A stretch of DNA of 40,235 nucleotides from Acidobacteriota bacterium (lineage in GTDB: Bacteria; Acidobacteriota; JAAYUB01), in contig JAAYUB010000153.1 of the NCBI GenBank assembly GCA_012517875.1, positions 1 to 40,235 of the forward strand, read 5' to 3'. The position numbers and the translations under genes are program-made. This document shows, one piece after another, positions 12,901 to 21,900 of the stretch; positions within the stretch are counted from its first letter, which is position 1; each line of letters starts with the position of its first letter. The notes under the pieces were generated by a model. The model saw only the letters and a program-made list of their open reading frames with translations, was not told the DNA's origin and made no database searches.

Positions 12901-12911
12901 CTGGTCATCAT
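1..12911 (-). CDS. Giant secreted YD/RHS-repeat protein with Ig-like N-terminal stalk (3' end outside window)
   Basis: One open frame of about 4303 codons runs from the start near 12911 off the left edge, so the C-terminal tip is not seen. The frame was checked at both ends and at several internal points. In order: an arginine-rich N-terminus with a hydrophobic stretch at residues 22-37 (signal peptide-like); four LVNP-type beta repeats (about 55-460); an IPT/TIG-like domain with YGRGFDPG (about 475-560); three glucodextranase-B-like Ig repeats (about 565-810); carboxypeptidase-regulatory-like and ZU5-like parts (about 900-1120); a Big_5/SbsA-like domain (about 1487-1573); a propeller-like region (about 2300-2640); a DUF6531-like entry domain (about 2860-3000); then dense YD repeats such as DLDGNRLTWIYD to the window edge. 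RHS/YD proteins usually form a shell around a variable C-terminal toxin or adhesive tip. ATG 12911 is preferred because GGGGA lies 6 nt upstream; an in-frame ATG at 12959 is possible. The family call is firm; the role is unknown. Confidence 0.9.
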   Translation of the reverse strand, partial: MMTRRMQRRIATSRRRCALGRALWVWIGCCWMWAYSAGVTREQYLAPVPPDLQTGLALFNPSVRTRSVSLTLLDEQGQPRTGPGLVNPVELELTPGVQYPRYLHDLFGPGWNGAVSSVRLESTGDVYAFFQIHDSSLSRCDGINLLRQPANEFFVPIPGKPDESHWLGLVNPSQAENTIALSWEGAGKEPSPSYNLVLPAHGCALLRLADIFPGNAGGYLRLSGSFPFTGSLAVDGADQLVVAGLMDPLKAAQRLMVPHYACGDGYGTALYLINPGSRPVSMAITAQPDGRSADERLHATVILDPFTCRQFDVGPEWRLPPDQLASGYLVLGSDALEGNIYAAAVIRHSGGSASVMPALTGPSQSAFFSHVAAGLGWVTGVTLVNAFADPTHVLMALYSEDGRQVAATEVDLAPFSRAAHLVTEFFDVVQHLGGFIRVESDGPLFTFMMFGRERGDLYSAVPPLPEGQDWPADGKDCSLGPFIDAVDPRAGPPGTRMTVYGRGFDPGHPERHWIGLGETALELVSVSAGLVVACVPESARTGRVIVRMGECEAVGSVFSVTEAIRVTIQSPADGATLFESPVTVAGVIAGSVVTVTVNGIDAVLDGAAFQAVVPLAPGANTLVARAVTADGGSAEDSVIVHFHPPLEVRIDSPEDGAELFESSIDVTGTVSTWADWVTVNGITTVMDNGMFRCPAVALVDGVNSITAVAGCPWATISDTVTVQVDVSLGVTITAPPPNEWITELPVVVTGTCTPSVELVTVNGRPAAITDNRFTAAVALPEGYERTITAVGERGAAAIQTAVSVPVDLTEPRLSLQLPSTAVRGGVFTAWITVTDAVDVAEVALEVDGLPIPPELPEQPSMIEPGFFVRWAVPVGVPEDAPAELTFRLRAIDPAGHTAAVTGSVPVVDPMATGAWLLGEVYSGDTGLPLDAVRVSRLDKSSTAVTDARGGWALPVEPGSVTVRLDTDGALPVFRAADSADGIGTVVLDARLALRAVAVAVNASGGEVPADAGSARLVVPAGTLAGPTDVSVTAVGDQCLAQLLSPGWAPWGALDVHPWDLIFQPTARLETRWKLPEAGRDWMLLRCDPSNGLWQRLEPLNLVTGPDGMAVDIDRGGQYLLAVADPPPTAPAARPAVGDWLDPLAEELGERLAEGSGDVHPEAVPAGTGLVAMAELRVQGDVPLPSGTAVVAAFSQEYAQTSGATVQGQRYVQDVVLYRPADGATGGELRAAFPICPIEEFPPALLVEGRIDVDVMNRRESTAGVVLDGPASELIDERGNRIIFTTELPDGTWIDFHPLDPLDVPPPGDEALEPLTAFHLAASTPLPPEARVELDAPAAAGDLLSLYRLIRRGPAIHYTYACPAEREGGRVVTLPVLPGGTPAPGLVAGGDYVLCRLDRPPVFAVGFITRADGLPPPGTPDPTLVVSAATPVVAAPDAAGSYFLQTFADPGEMVDVTAVDDVVGAQAETVLTGPAPWGAVRLDLVLEPCRPAVAATSPFDGQIDVPADVEIRITFDDVLDAVSVSAADVVIDGVPLTGVVSLRDDGRTVVATPVVPFASGAAHTVIIGPEVANRWGRTMAAAHAFAFTAAAGGSGGAVPGVTITADPAAGTLTVSAPGCPIPPGGRLTVINQTTGEVRVFTGCAGGVLSVTITGSPYDDVRVVIETADGAQTVIRNPVITDTAGFYYVGPDGGTVAGPGGLILEIPTAALPYRVRLKTRLESPTQPHWPIQGDLSYIGAVVLESDFSGKTAREINVSFPASGLADGGRCLLTRGTTAAGVAMHQVLGTATVRGGRLVHDCPPFSGLCVLQGVIEYYRYDPVQMAVVVGHVLAEIPNTLGELEEKPVVGATVVFGPSCDQYGYTASTQEDGSFALIGLLAEPFPRVIAVDPETGWSGQAPATRILPGAFDWLGAYLPANGYSCRVYLSSEAGVEQVPPVVESLALKAANKLADGKFVPDAEWSDTVNRLHLIQQGLYLRVTLTVNEPLAEISVQIDDRQIQVDGNPAGGFTSDFQLMSILGAHRIRIVVKDLSGNSTARDEHVLVVASEATGNTQPIPGADPQLIRVVPSPEYRFTSCHAMFELLFSEPVTLEACAPPSWQRIRIEEQGDAQASVPLDRIWLDSYPVGAQTYHAGVRLIPREPLKPDTAYSLIIECGSFLVDTEGRQARLIDTYTADGVCRIPFRTFKPQVVDEGQAGPPYSTLIQKLGPLVFVVADTGSENPWQRSELQIYDYSIATRGALRVRQPVPLHVLDLQVQPLDDKGDQLGVCLITTPGGLAFSSGLLFYAAATQDLLRGHPDALKLMGAATLTRPQTALSPARMRWLGDDVYIAVVNAGVFKFSLNRLIDATRDAAGRGLPPLAECLLPERGLNESVSENLPTPGLCMDLDVFDWPPGDGNTSGRFQRIVAVADSHSEDTRRSMLTFLEDDGRRDLETVPGCLAWVKLLAEVPGVPVARHVRVFAPSAYVDTHGDAQRTPLVVSLNLSSQGQLTLNVFGLTIKMQALVLTHLRTEPVPEGGLVDLAVGRAGVYLLAAGGMYRMQLSDFRDGQPVLSRRIAVDGLIPGRAVVDGGLIYTAPGCGQQGGVALVAMDLVPELIGMEWFADAQAPVYTLKVPVIKRADVNDSQIILHQVPADIRFYYKVNPPQFTGQTESVVMSALEAAFEFHQVDSAVPDLRCVLIPAGTAYQPRSIDRHCGLPPEKLPADFSGWVRLDGVGIMGQGSDQVLESPPVKVGFEELLRLKTHFLAYSIEAMPRELFEETGGIELREQVPPIFFIPNFPIRVQTARLYRTVDAAEIEIYQRHIGTVYNVDTLTKLQSVSLFPPGQMPDASVFADPGDYRFELEVEALNLMAGGQPVTDTFSGLLRVGYHSARSLSVGKTFVQGVDLSEGFLLHDRQDLFLEDKGLDLSLRRTWASGAFNPKGTAGPGWEMSSRIALVREDSENYIIYGGDASGIRFRRINGRLVPQRGFHCQLTPNPDGSFDFYTKTRVRYHFRDPFSPLESGYLAGTTNIRFIEDLDGNRLTWIYDAVEPGLVRRIEHSSGNRIEFAYDAEDVFLGHRLPEARLVNRDGQIGVTATYAYDDPCQRLAEVRLTGVGGEVEPIVTEYRYGADADARQRCKLLEILGPNPDNRTQIEYLPDGLFHSDGQRVARLRLGVDGAVAYDYVYELWGDDSLRRSRRTTVQDPEGHPTEYAFNDFGAPESIRWTVTMDPSEPEATEPVVSVTRMTWRTSARELLKESEELPDGRTVRHEYDAGGNEIRVTEHPAVAGAEPIVREFLYDETFNRKILEITPAGAIHRWLLDERGRVTAVREDVPAEAAQGLGKGLPVGLRSFSRLAHKFRSGDDCLDLQTRFHWDATGNLVETVDPRGGATRFENHDRHGRPARTVDPAGRVTRREWNDWGECAYECGPQGREEHRRFDAYHRPVAVRVTDGLGGASTPDYLETTSYYPGGQVRTRVVEEIGNPLARLDEQVELDSLDRVRSRQVTFPHPVDGSLIVLRETSDYDRNGNLVARAETVTPDDGRPLHHAFFYDERGLEREHQVNGRIVRRQGWDIAGRKAWERDAAGRLRRFLYDGHGRLAWEIAGPVGPDDGAPAEPVARPPEAAGRWARFWQYDAEGRVVAESDFAGGVMAYAYDALGRRIAVTNALGQVVESDYDPAGNLVEERDLTRGRWTRFRYDAAGRPLRKTLGTAGNALGDADGRDTYDWTYSYADGAGQWSEETNVQTGVRTRTLHDGHGRLHRREIDPDGLLLVTEVRYDAFGHRREETDPLGRQTRFWHAPTGWLVRTEDPEGFRIDQEFFREGVVRRRAVQVDRAGSRVLLTEFQYDPVGRPVTERLHREADGQSVWTEEHRYEYSPFVAGGDGASWWTDTDAMGRITRHELDATGREFLTVFPENGDLPREERFGFDGGGRKVLEMNRRGVVSRYGYDALGRMTEFREAVEQRPVGGKAGAAQPAGSERPVRIDYLDHLLQRLEWDAMDRLTRIVLDPLGREIAASRGAVDAALYDAATGYGGIADEMTLWRRWYDSDNRLVVESDATDAAIRHAYDAAGRKVETTTGLRLADAESGATSETEATARWRYDFDAAGNRIREYSPRLDAKYGDGVRPAWTYDYNGRNEQVSATDADVLQTTTEYDGLGRRSAVVSPMGHRTLYGWDELSRPTGVVQGAEAGAAVTAATRYIYDLAGPVRFQIDAAGRVVERVYDPWDRMTAYRQWDRVAGEIPGLEAGRPAVPFVGAAWASAYDAVGNLAAAADPAGRERTLAYDWRNRISEESWNWPGADVAGLPDVPLAARYAYDDNDN
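10490..11220 (-). repeat. Three tandem glucodextranase-B-like Ig repeats
   Basis: Three successive units of about 80 residues open with SPADGATLFESPVTVAG, SPEDGAELFESSIDVTG and a diverged APPPNEWITELPVVVTG. Each continues with a VTVNG strand and a second strand ending in an N-T/S-hydrophobic-TAV pattern. This is the pattern of bacterial Ig-like domains such as glucodextranase domain B, which act as spacers or adhesin stalk modules. The first two units are closest in sequence. Confidence 0.7.
11530..12760 (-). repeat. Four tandem ~110-residue LVNP beta repeats at the N-terminus
   Basis: Four units spaced about 110 codons apart open with GLALFNPS, WLGLVNPS, ALYLINPG and GVTLVNAF. Each opening is followed by a strand, a turn (EQG, PDG or EDG type) and, in most units, a later G-G/S-hydrophobic-RL/RV strand. 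I do not recognise a named family; I infer an all-beta sandwich. They sit directly behind the signal sequence, where a cell-proximal stalk would be expected. Confidence 0.6.
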
Positions 12912-12963
12912 TCCAGTTCCCCAATCCCCTGGATAATCAGATATTCCGCCGGACAACATGCCG

Positions 12964-15900
12964 TCACGGCTTGCAGGGATTCCCGTCCTCTGATTCTCCG
13001 ACTGTCACCACCTGCTCCACCAGCACATCACCCAGACGTATGTACACATACCCGTCGTCCAACACCTGCAAATATTCCGGCGTCTCGGGATTACCTCTGT
13101 AGATCCAAATCCAGTAAGCGCCCGGAGGCAACGCACACAGGCGGACCAGACCACCGGCATCCGATTGACCGCTCAGCGCCCAGGGTTCCAACTCGTTGGT
13201 GTCACCGATCTCGGCGTAGACTCCCGCCAGCGGTTGTCCATCGATATCCTGCAATCGAAGGTGCAATTCAGCGCACGTTGGGCTGCACGGTGCAAGCGTC
13301 ACATTGTCTGCGGTCAGCACGCCATCGGGCAGAACCAGCGTCGCGCAGTAGAATCGGCGCTCCCGGTCCCAGGCATACACGTCATAGGCGGTCTCCGGAG
13401 CCACACCCAACGCCTGCCAGACACCCGCAGGCAGTTCAGCCACATCGAGCAGAGCCGGCGGCAGATCCGGGTCGGCCGGGACGAGATCCAGGTCGGTCAC
13501 CGCCGACACCAGCTCACCGGCACCATCCATTACGGCTCCACTGACCACCGACCATCCGGTCATCATATCGCCCAGATCGGTTTCCGGCCCTGTCAGGGTG
13601 ATCTCCCAGGTTTCGCTGCCGTCTCCCTGGCTCGGCGGTCCATCTAGAATCAGGCGCGCCCGGCCGGTCGGAAAATAGCCGAATCCATAGAACCGGCCGG
13701 TGTCCTCACATGCCGACCAGCCGTAACTGACATATTCGCCGCTGGCCAGCTGGCGTTCCCACCGCACGAACGCACTTTCAGGTAGCGGTCTCAGAAATGC
13801 CGCCGACCACAGGCGTCCAGTGACCATATATTCAGAACGCGGCGGGATCTGCACGTCGTCCAGTATTAATTCACCGGCCGGGAAGTTGATATCCGTCCTG
13901 TGATAACCACCGGTTTCATCCAGCGCCTCGAGCTGATACCCCTCCCCCGGCTTCATGCCCAGCACCGTAAACCGACCGAGCGCCACGAGAACCTGATTCG
14001 GGTTTGAATAGTAGAAGAGGTTCGACCCATCCGGCTGATGGGCGTAAACATTCACCCACAGTGGAATGCTCTCGATCGGCAGTCCAGTTTCTTCCGCAAC
14101 ATCACCAGAAACGGCGGTCACCCCGGTTTCCAACGGGATGGCGGCGCCACCGGCGGCCGCAACATCCACCAGGATTTCATCCTGCCCGTCACCTTGTGAT
14201 TCCGGCCATGGCACCACCAGGAGCGCCCGGCCGGTGGGCAGATGGTTGGAACCGAAATCAAAGTACCCTTCCTCAACCGTGCAGGCACTCCCCAGAGGAT
14301 AGAACTCGCCCGATACCGACTCCGCCCAAAGTTCCACTGGCCATTGGATCAAAGCGGCCCTGGCGCCGGCCGAGAACGCATTACCGTAGACAGCATACAA
14401 GTTCACCGGCAGGAGATGGATATCGGTGAGCACCAGTTGATGAGCCGGGAGCGTGACGGTGGCCCCGTAAGCGTTTCCGCCCGCATCCCAGGCAATCACA
14501 TCGTAAGTCACCCCGGGTTTCGCTCCCCGGATGAACCAGTTGCCGGAGGATTGGTTGGCAGTTGGCTCGCTAAGATCCGATTCATGCGGCCGGACCTGCA
14601 ATCCGACCAACCCGGTGACAGGAGCACCGCCCGCGTCGCGAGCGTCACCGCGTATCAGGCTGATCCGTGTTTCGAGCAATACAGTGGTCTGACCCGCCGC
14701 AGCATCCAGATCGGTCCAATCCTCTCCTTCCCCCTGGCTGCGGGGCCAGCGTGAAAGAATCCGCGCCCGACCCGTGGGCAGGAACGCATTGTTGAACCTG
14801 AAGGCGCCGTCGTAGCCGGAACTGATTGTCTGCGTGAGCACATATCTCCCGGCCGCTTCTTCCCGCAGGAGTTCCACGCTTTGATCCGCCAGCCTGGTGA
14901 TTCCATCAGCGGCTCTCACGATGCCGGTGACGGTGTATTGGCCGAATGCGCTGGATATCACAATCAGCCGATGCACACCGGGTTCGAGCACCAGCGGTAC
15001 TGCCGGTGTGCCTCGTCCGTCTACCTGGGCTGTATACTGAAGGTCCATGTCAGCCGGCAGGCCCGGGAACAACGCCTCGCCATCATCCCCAGTCCTGTGT
15101 GCCCAATTTAGAAACGCCGGAAATTGCGTCGAACGGACCTGAACTTCGGAATCCGCGATCGGCACACCTGCCTGGATTTCTGTGCGAACAGTCAGATCGG
15201 CACCGCCCCGATCCAGTACCAACGCGTGCAGGTCCAGGCTTTCGTCTGCCGGCACCCGAATCAGCGTCTCGAACAGCCATCGGCCGTCTGGGTGCTTGGC
15301 CAGGATTTCCAGATCGATTTCTCGGAGCGGATCCAGGTACACAAACCGCCCGTCGGCATCCGTGGTGCCGGCATTAACAGTCTCACTGTAACTGTTCCGC
15401 CTGAATATTAAAATGGATACACCTGTCTGGCCGATGCCCAGGTGGTCCACCACGCGGCCAGTCAGGTAATCTTGTTCTAGAACCATAGTGACGGCCGTTG
15501 TACGAGCCGCCGTCACCGTGACCGGTTGGGTGGCAGTACCAAATAGGGAGGTCACCGTCAGCAGGTAATCACCGGGCAAGACACCCGGAATCAGTCCGCC
15601 GCCACGTGACACCCGGCCGTGCCGGACACAAGCATCACCTGCCCGTTCCAATCGGAGGGTGCCATCAGGAAGCGGGTCGCCGGTGCTCAGGGTTACTGTC
15701 ACGGCTACCGCACCGCTATCGGACAAGACAAGCAGCTGGTCAACAGCCACCGGCTCGTCTGCGGTAAGCAGCACCTGGCTTATCGTCAACCAGCCACACT
15801 CCGGCGATCCGAAGATAATATCCGTCAGGCCCAATGGCAAAGAACGCGGCGGCGACGTCGGCAGAGATTGGAAAACACCCTGCCAGTCTGTATCGGCGAC

Positions 15901-18900
15901 CCGGCAACGGCGATATGGCACCGCTTCGCCGCGCAACAGCAAGGATTGCCCGGCCAATGGGTGTTCGTCTGGTGTAGCGTCCAGCAGCCGGCCGGAAACA
16001 CCGCCCACCAATGACGGGAGTTCGGGTGACGAGGGATCCGCCCCGCCAGCCCAGTTCAGATTGAGCACTTCGCGCCACCGTTCGTCCGGCACCCCGGCTA
16101 AAATCTCGGCCGGACAGGCGGCCAGGCGTTCCAGCGTCTCCACCGCATCGGATCGTGTCGGCTGCGCGGTCACACCCACGGCCAGGCCCAGCCGGCCGGG
16201 CATGCCGGGGGCGCCTGCCGGAATGACCAGATCGGTCCATCGCATGACCAATTGGCCGGCAGCGATCTCGACTGCCGACGGTGCCCGTGCCGTCTCCGCT
16301 TCGGCGAACACGACGCCCAGCGTGGGCATATTGGGCTCCATGGCGTCGTCCTTGTCCGCATCGTCGTCCAGCACCAGCCAGCGGTCCGTACCCCCGGAAT
16401 CGACGACGGCATCTCCACTGGATGTGGCGACCACATCCCAGTTCAACGCCTCCGGCAGCCGGAACGTCATCTCGATTGCAACCGGCACCGGAGTCAGTGC
16501 CGTATTACCCAACCACTCGACTACGCGTGCAAAATAACCGTCTGGCGGAACGAATATCCGTTTTTCCCAGCTTAGATCGTCCGAACCCAGATCCCCGGTC
16601 AGGCGGATTTCATGACCGTTCACGGCCAGCATCCCCTCCGGCTGTGCCGGCATGACGTGGGACATCCCGTCCACCCAGACCGTCACTTCCGGAACCAGGA
16701 CATCGGTCATCGGCTGGATCAGCGGATCCCACTCCAATCCGCCGTCTGTCTGGATGCGGAAACTGTAGTCATTGCCGTCTTTGACCGTATGCGGCAGAGC
16801 GACAGTTCGGACCACCTGGAATGTACCGTTGTACCGGGCGACGTTGCCGAGGGAATCGGTCACTGCCACACTCCAGACGTTGTCGCCGACGGCCAGCATG
16901 TCGTGATCCCACGGAACTTCGATGTAGATCCGGCCGTCATCGAGTACGAATTCAGTCCGGGTGCTCCCGTTGACGGTGACCACGAGACTGTCCGCATCCA
17001 AGTCGCAATTGTCCGTTACGTTGATGTCGAAGACGACCGTATCGGCCACGATACCCGCCCCCGCTGCCGGACTGGTCACGGTAATGATCGGCTGAGCTCC
17101 GTCCAGGGTGAATTCACTCAGGGCTTCCGCGATGTGGCCGGCGGCATCGGAGACCTTCATGTGAATGGTGTGGCCGCCGCCGACCAGCGGATCGGCGCCG
17201 GCGGGCGGATTCCAGACGCCTCCGGACGGGGTCAACTCAAATTCGGCCGTCCGGTCAACTGCATCGACTGTCACCCGGATGCCGGCCACATCGACGCCGG
17301 TGCCGTTGTCGCCGCAGGTAAATGCCAGCGGCGGCAGCGGATTGCAGAAATCTCCGGGACCTGGCAACTGCAGGGTCAGGTCAGGCGGCTGGCCGTCCCA
17401 GACAAAGTTGAAGCCGTAAGCAGGCGCGGTCCAATGGTAGATGTCGGTCATCGTGGCGGCGACATCGACTGGGCCGTCGCCTGCTGGCGCAAACGTTCCA
17501 TCAAGACGCCACATGCCACCGCCCTCGTCGACCAGGGTGGTGTCAGGACAGAGCGCCCCGGCGGCGGTCAGTGTCCCGGCGGCCACCGGATGGGCCGATT
17601 GGAACCGGACGCTCAGTCCGACCGGGATGACATCCACCACCAGTGCCGCGGCCGGCTGGTGCTCCAGCCAGGTGACGGCCGACCGGCGCACGGTGAAGTC
17701 GCCGGACCAATCGGCATAGTTGCCGACGAGGTCGGCCACTTGAACGTTAAGAGTCCAGCTACCGTCAGGCAGCTCGTCGATGGGCCCACAGGCGGCGCCG
17801 GACGCACTGAGCTGGAAGATCTCCAATGCCCGGCCGACTCCGCCTGCATCGGTCAGAGTCAACTGCACCGATTCTGGATCGACGCCGCGCAGAGCGTCGG
17901 CAAACGTCACCGCCAGCTCGGGTCGGGGAACCGGAAACATCTGGCCGGACCAGGCTGCGGTGACCACCGGCGGCTGAGTATCCTGCGTGTCGAAGGTCCA
18001 TCCATACGGCGCCGGCATGGCGTTACCGGCCACATCGCGCCAGCCATCGAGGACCACCCCATAACAGGCATCCGACTGCATACCGCCGTCCGGCAGGATA
18101 TTCAAAATGTGGCCGTCAGGCGACCATTCCAAGGAAGCTGCCGCCGGCACGCCGTCGCGACTCCAGGCGACGATGCCACTATTCGGAACAATGGGTTCGC
18201 TGAAGGTGACCTGAACCGGCCCGGTCGGATCCACCTGGATGGCCCCTGCTGGCGGGGTTACCGTCGACACCGCCGGCGGCGTCAGATCCACGGTTCGGAA
18301 GACCAGCTCCACCACCGCGCCCAAGGGATTGCCATTGGCGTCGGGAACGTCAGCTTCAATCACCAGTCGATAAGCACGAGAGTCGGCCAGCCCCGCCGGA
18401 ATTCCCTCGAAGACGATAGCGTCGACCGATGGCAGCACCGTCAGTCCGACCGGCCGCCAGACGGCGCCGTCGTAACTCTCTAACCGGATCCAACCGGGAT
18501 GGCCGGTCAGCCACTCGGCTTCCAGAGCCTCGCTGAAGGTGACGATCAAATGAGCGTCCAGCGGCACGGCCGTCTCCGGCCAGGTGGTGCCACCAGACCA
18601 GTAGGAGACTGCGTCGACGAACGGCGGGGTCCGGTCCAAAGTCAGGATGCCCAGGTCAACCCATGCCTCGTCGTCCACACCGGCCACCGACACGGCCAGT
18701 TGCAGCCGGCCACCGAACGGATCGACCACCTGCAACCGGCCGGGCAGGACCGGCAGATGTTCGAAGACGAAGATCCCGCTGTCACCGGTGGTGGCCAGCC
18801 GTTCCACCTCGCGCCCGTCCGGCCGCCGGCCCAGCCAGCGCACCGTCAGGTGGGAGGCCGCGGCGCCGTCGTCGGTCCATAGCACACCTCGCAGGCAGAA

Positions 18901-21900
18901 GGCCGGCTCCAGAGCCACCACCAAGCCTTCAATCCGTTCCCCGTCGGCCAGGTCGCCTTCGGCGGTTCCCTCCAAGGCGTGGTGGCGGTCCTCGGCCACC
19001 AGACGGAAATGGCCGGCCGGCACCTCGGGGAAGAAGAAGGCCCCCTCGTTGTCGCAAGCGGTTTCCGTCCGGAATTCGGGCACTTCGGTCTCGAGCCGTA
19101 GCACCGCCCCGCTCACCGGGTGGGTGCCGGCCTGGTTCCAGACCGCGCCACCCAGGGCGCCCACCCCGCTGAGCACCATCACCACGTCGTCATCGGCAGG
19201 CACATTGATCGGCTGAGAAATCCGGTTGACGCCCGATCCGGTCCAGGCGGCCAGGGTGTAGTCACCGAACAAGACGGAAGCGAACCGGAAGGTCCCTGTG
19301 GCGGTGGCGATCTGGCGATAGCTCCGCCCTTCGGCCAATGGAAGCAGTTCGATCCGCGCGTACGCAGCGCCGCTGCCGTCGGCGGACTGGATGGTTCCAG
19401 CCAAAGTCGCCATCGGCGCCAGGGGCACTACCAGGCAGGCCGTCTCGCCCGGCTCGAGCATGGCCTCAGCATAACCGGCCACCCCGGACGGATCGGCCAC
19501 CCGCACATCCACGCGGCCGCCGGGAACACCCGGAACGTAAAACCGTCCATCGGGACCGGTGGTTGTCTCAATGTCCCGCTCGGAATATGGCGAACCAGCA
19601 CACGGATGGATTCCGATCGTGACCCGGCGGGCGCTCAGTGACGATGAATCGGTGCAGACGACCGCGGCCGGATCGCCGTCCACCACCACCCCTTCCACCC
19701 CTCCCAAGGGATCGAGGACCAGTTCCATCGATTGCGGATCGTACTCGACGGATGGGATATCCACCTCGAGAACCGCCCGGCGGCCGGTGGCAAAGTCCTC
19801 CGCCCGGAGGATGTATTGTCCGACGGCCACCGCCGGCAGGACGAAGGCACCCAGGTCAGCCATTTCGGAATCGGTCACGGTGGCTGCCACGAGTTGGCCG
19901 GCCGCGCTGCGCAGGGTGATTTCCGCCCCTGGCACAGGCGCCCCGTCCGGCGGAGCGCCGTCGCGAACGACGCCGTGGAGAGTGACCACCGGGGTCATCA
20001 CCAGGTTGACGGTGAACATGCCACCGTCGCCCAGAATCTCGACGCCGCCGGTCGACGTCCGGACAGTCTCGCCGATCAAAACAACAGCGGACACCGTATA
20101 GGAACCTTCCCAGACAGCGTTGAATTGGAAGTATCCTGGATCGTCCGGTGCCCCGGTATAATCGGTGTCCCAAATGCTCTCGGCCCGGGCGCTCCAGGCG
20201 GGTTGTCCCTGCCGACTGACGGTCAACCAGGCATCCTGGAGCCGTTCTCCGTTGGCATGGAACAGGTGCACCTGAAGGGTGTTCTGCCCCAGCATGCTCA
20301 AGGTGACATCCATGTCGCCGTCGGCAGCGAAATAGAGTTCCCTCCACGCCCTGTCTCCGGTGTAGCCATCTTCAGCTTTGAGCACGTAGGCGCCAGCCGG
20401 CAGAGGTCCGGAAATGGCGAACCGTCCGTCCGCGTCAGTCCGGCAATCCCAGCACCGCCCGCCATGACCGGTCAGGGTCAGGGGAATGCCCGGCCGAACG
20501 GGTGTCACGCCGTCTCGTGCGTATAAGGTGCCGGTCAGGGTGCCGACCCCATCGGTGACGCCCAGCACCAGATCCACGCCGGCCAGGTCGGTTCCGGTGG
20601 CCAGGCCGCGCACTACCGCCGGCGGATAGAAGATATTGCCGGTGAACCGGATCGTGAAGGGACCGTCCCAGACATCGGTAAAGGCAAAGGTGCCGTCGGG
20701 GGCCGTCATTGTCCGGAACCGATCGGTCCAGTAGACCATCTCTCCGGTGGTTGCGCGGTCCAATCCGTCCAGGATCAAGGGCACACGGACTCCCTGGCCG
20801 GAAGCGTCCCGCACCTGGCCGGCCACTGTCCGACGGCCGCGCAAGCGAATCACCAGCGAGGTGCCTTCGGCCGGAACATCCACCGCTCCCGATTCCACCT
20901 CGCCGTCACACGCAGCCTGATACCGGTTGAGGCCCTGAGTCAGCCAGACCAGAAATCGGCCGTCAGCATCAGCAATTTCCGTGATACCGCTCAACCGGAC
21001 GGTGGCTCCGGCCGCTGCGGCTTTATCGGCTCGGATGACGCGACCCTGGACTGGGGCCAGGGCGGCCAGAACTAATTGGACCTGATGGGCGCCGGCTGTG
21101 ATCCAGACATGCTCCGTTACGCTGTCCCAATAACCAGGCCGAACGGCGGTCAACCGGTAGTGGCCGAACGGGATCGGCTGGACCCGGAATCGCCCGTCGC
21201 TGTCGGTTTCGAGATCGAGCTGGACTGTTTCCCATTCATCGGCCAGCTCCAAATGGACCGGCGCAAACGGGACGGCGTCCCAGGCTCCTCCGAAACCGGG
21301 TGTAACCACCCGGCCTTCGAGCGTGCTACCACCGGCAAACAGCACCTGCACCTCGGCAGTGCCGCCCGGCGCGACCGCGCCTTCGGCGGTGGCTACCGCC
21401 CCGCCGCTCGGGTGGATGCAGCGGATACGGAAAGAACCCCAAGGCACGGCAGTGAACGCGAATGCTCCGTCGCCGTCAGTCCACCCCTCGGTACTCCAAG
21501 CGGCACCGGGCACGCTGAGCGTCAGCCGGGCATAGGGGACGCCTCGTGCGCCGTTTGGCCCATCTTCCATGACCTGGCCTGTGACGCCTGCTCCGCCTGC
21601 CACCAGCAGTACCACTGCCGTGTCGTTGGGGCCAGCGATGTATCCGGCGCCTTCGATCCGCCGTCCGTCCCTGAGCCGGGCTTCAGCCCGGAACGGGCCC
21701 ACGGTGACGTCGTCGGCATGGAAACGTCCGTCCCCATCCAACAGCGCTGGCTGGCATCTGCCGTCACCACTACTGTGGATTCGAACGCCGAGGATGCTGT
21801 CGATGGGTGTCCCGAGCTCGTCCACCACCTGGCCCACCACCGCCCCTGAACCGTACAGGATGATCTGGGGATGGAGCACCTGGCCATCCGCCTGGAACAT

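Noticed and set aside
16612-18483. 623-codon plus-strand open frame
   Set aside because: Antisense to the Big_5 and Ig-like part of the 3921-aa gene; the sense frame encodes clear TPP-initiated Ig repeats.
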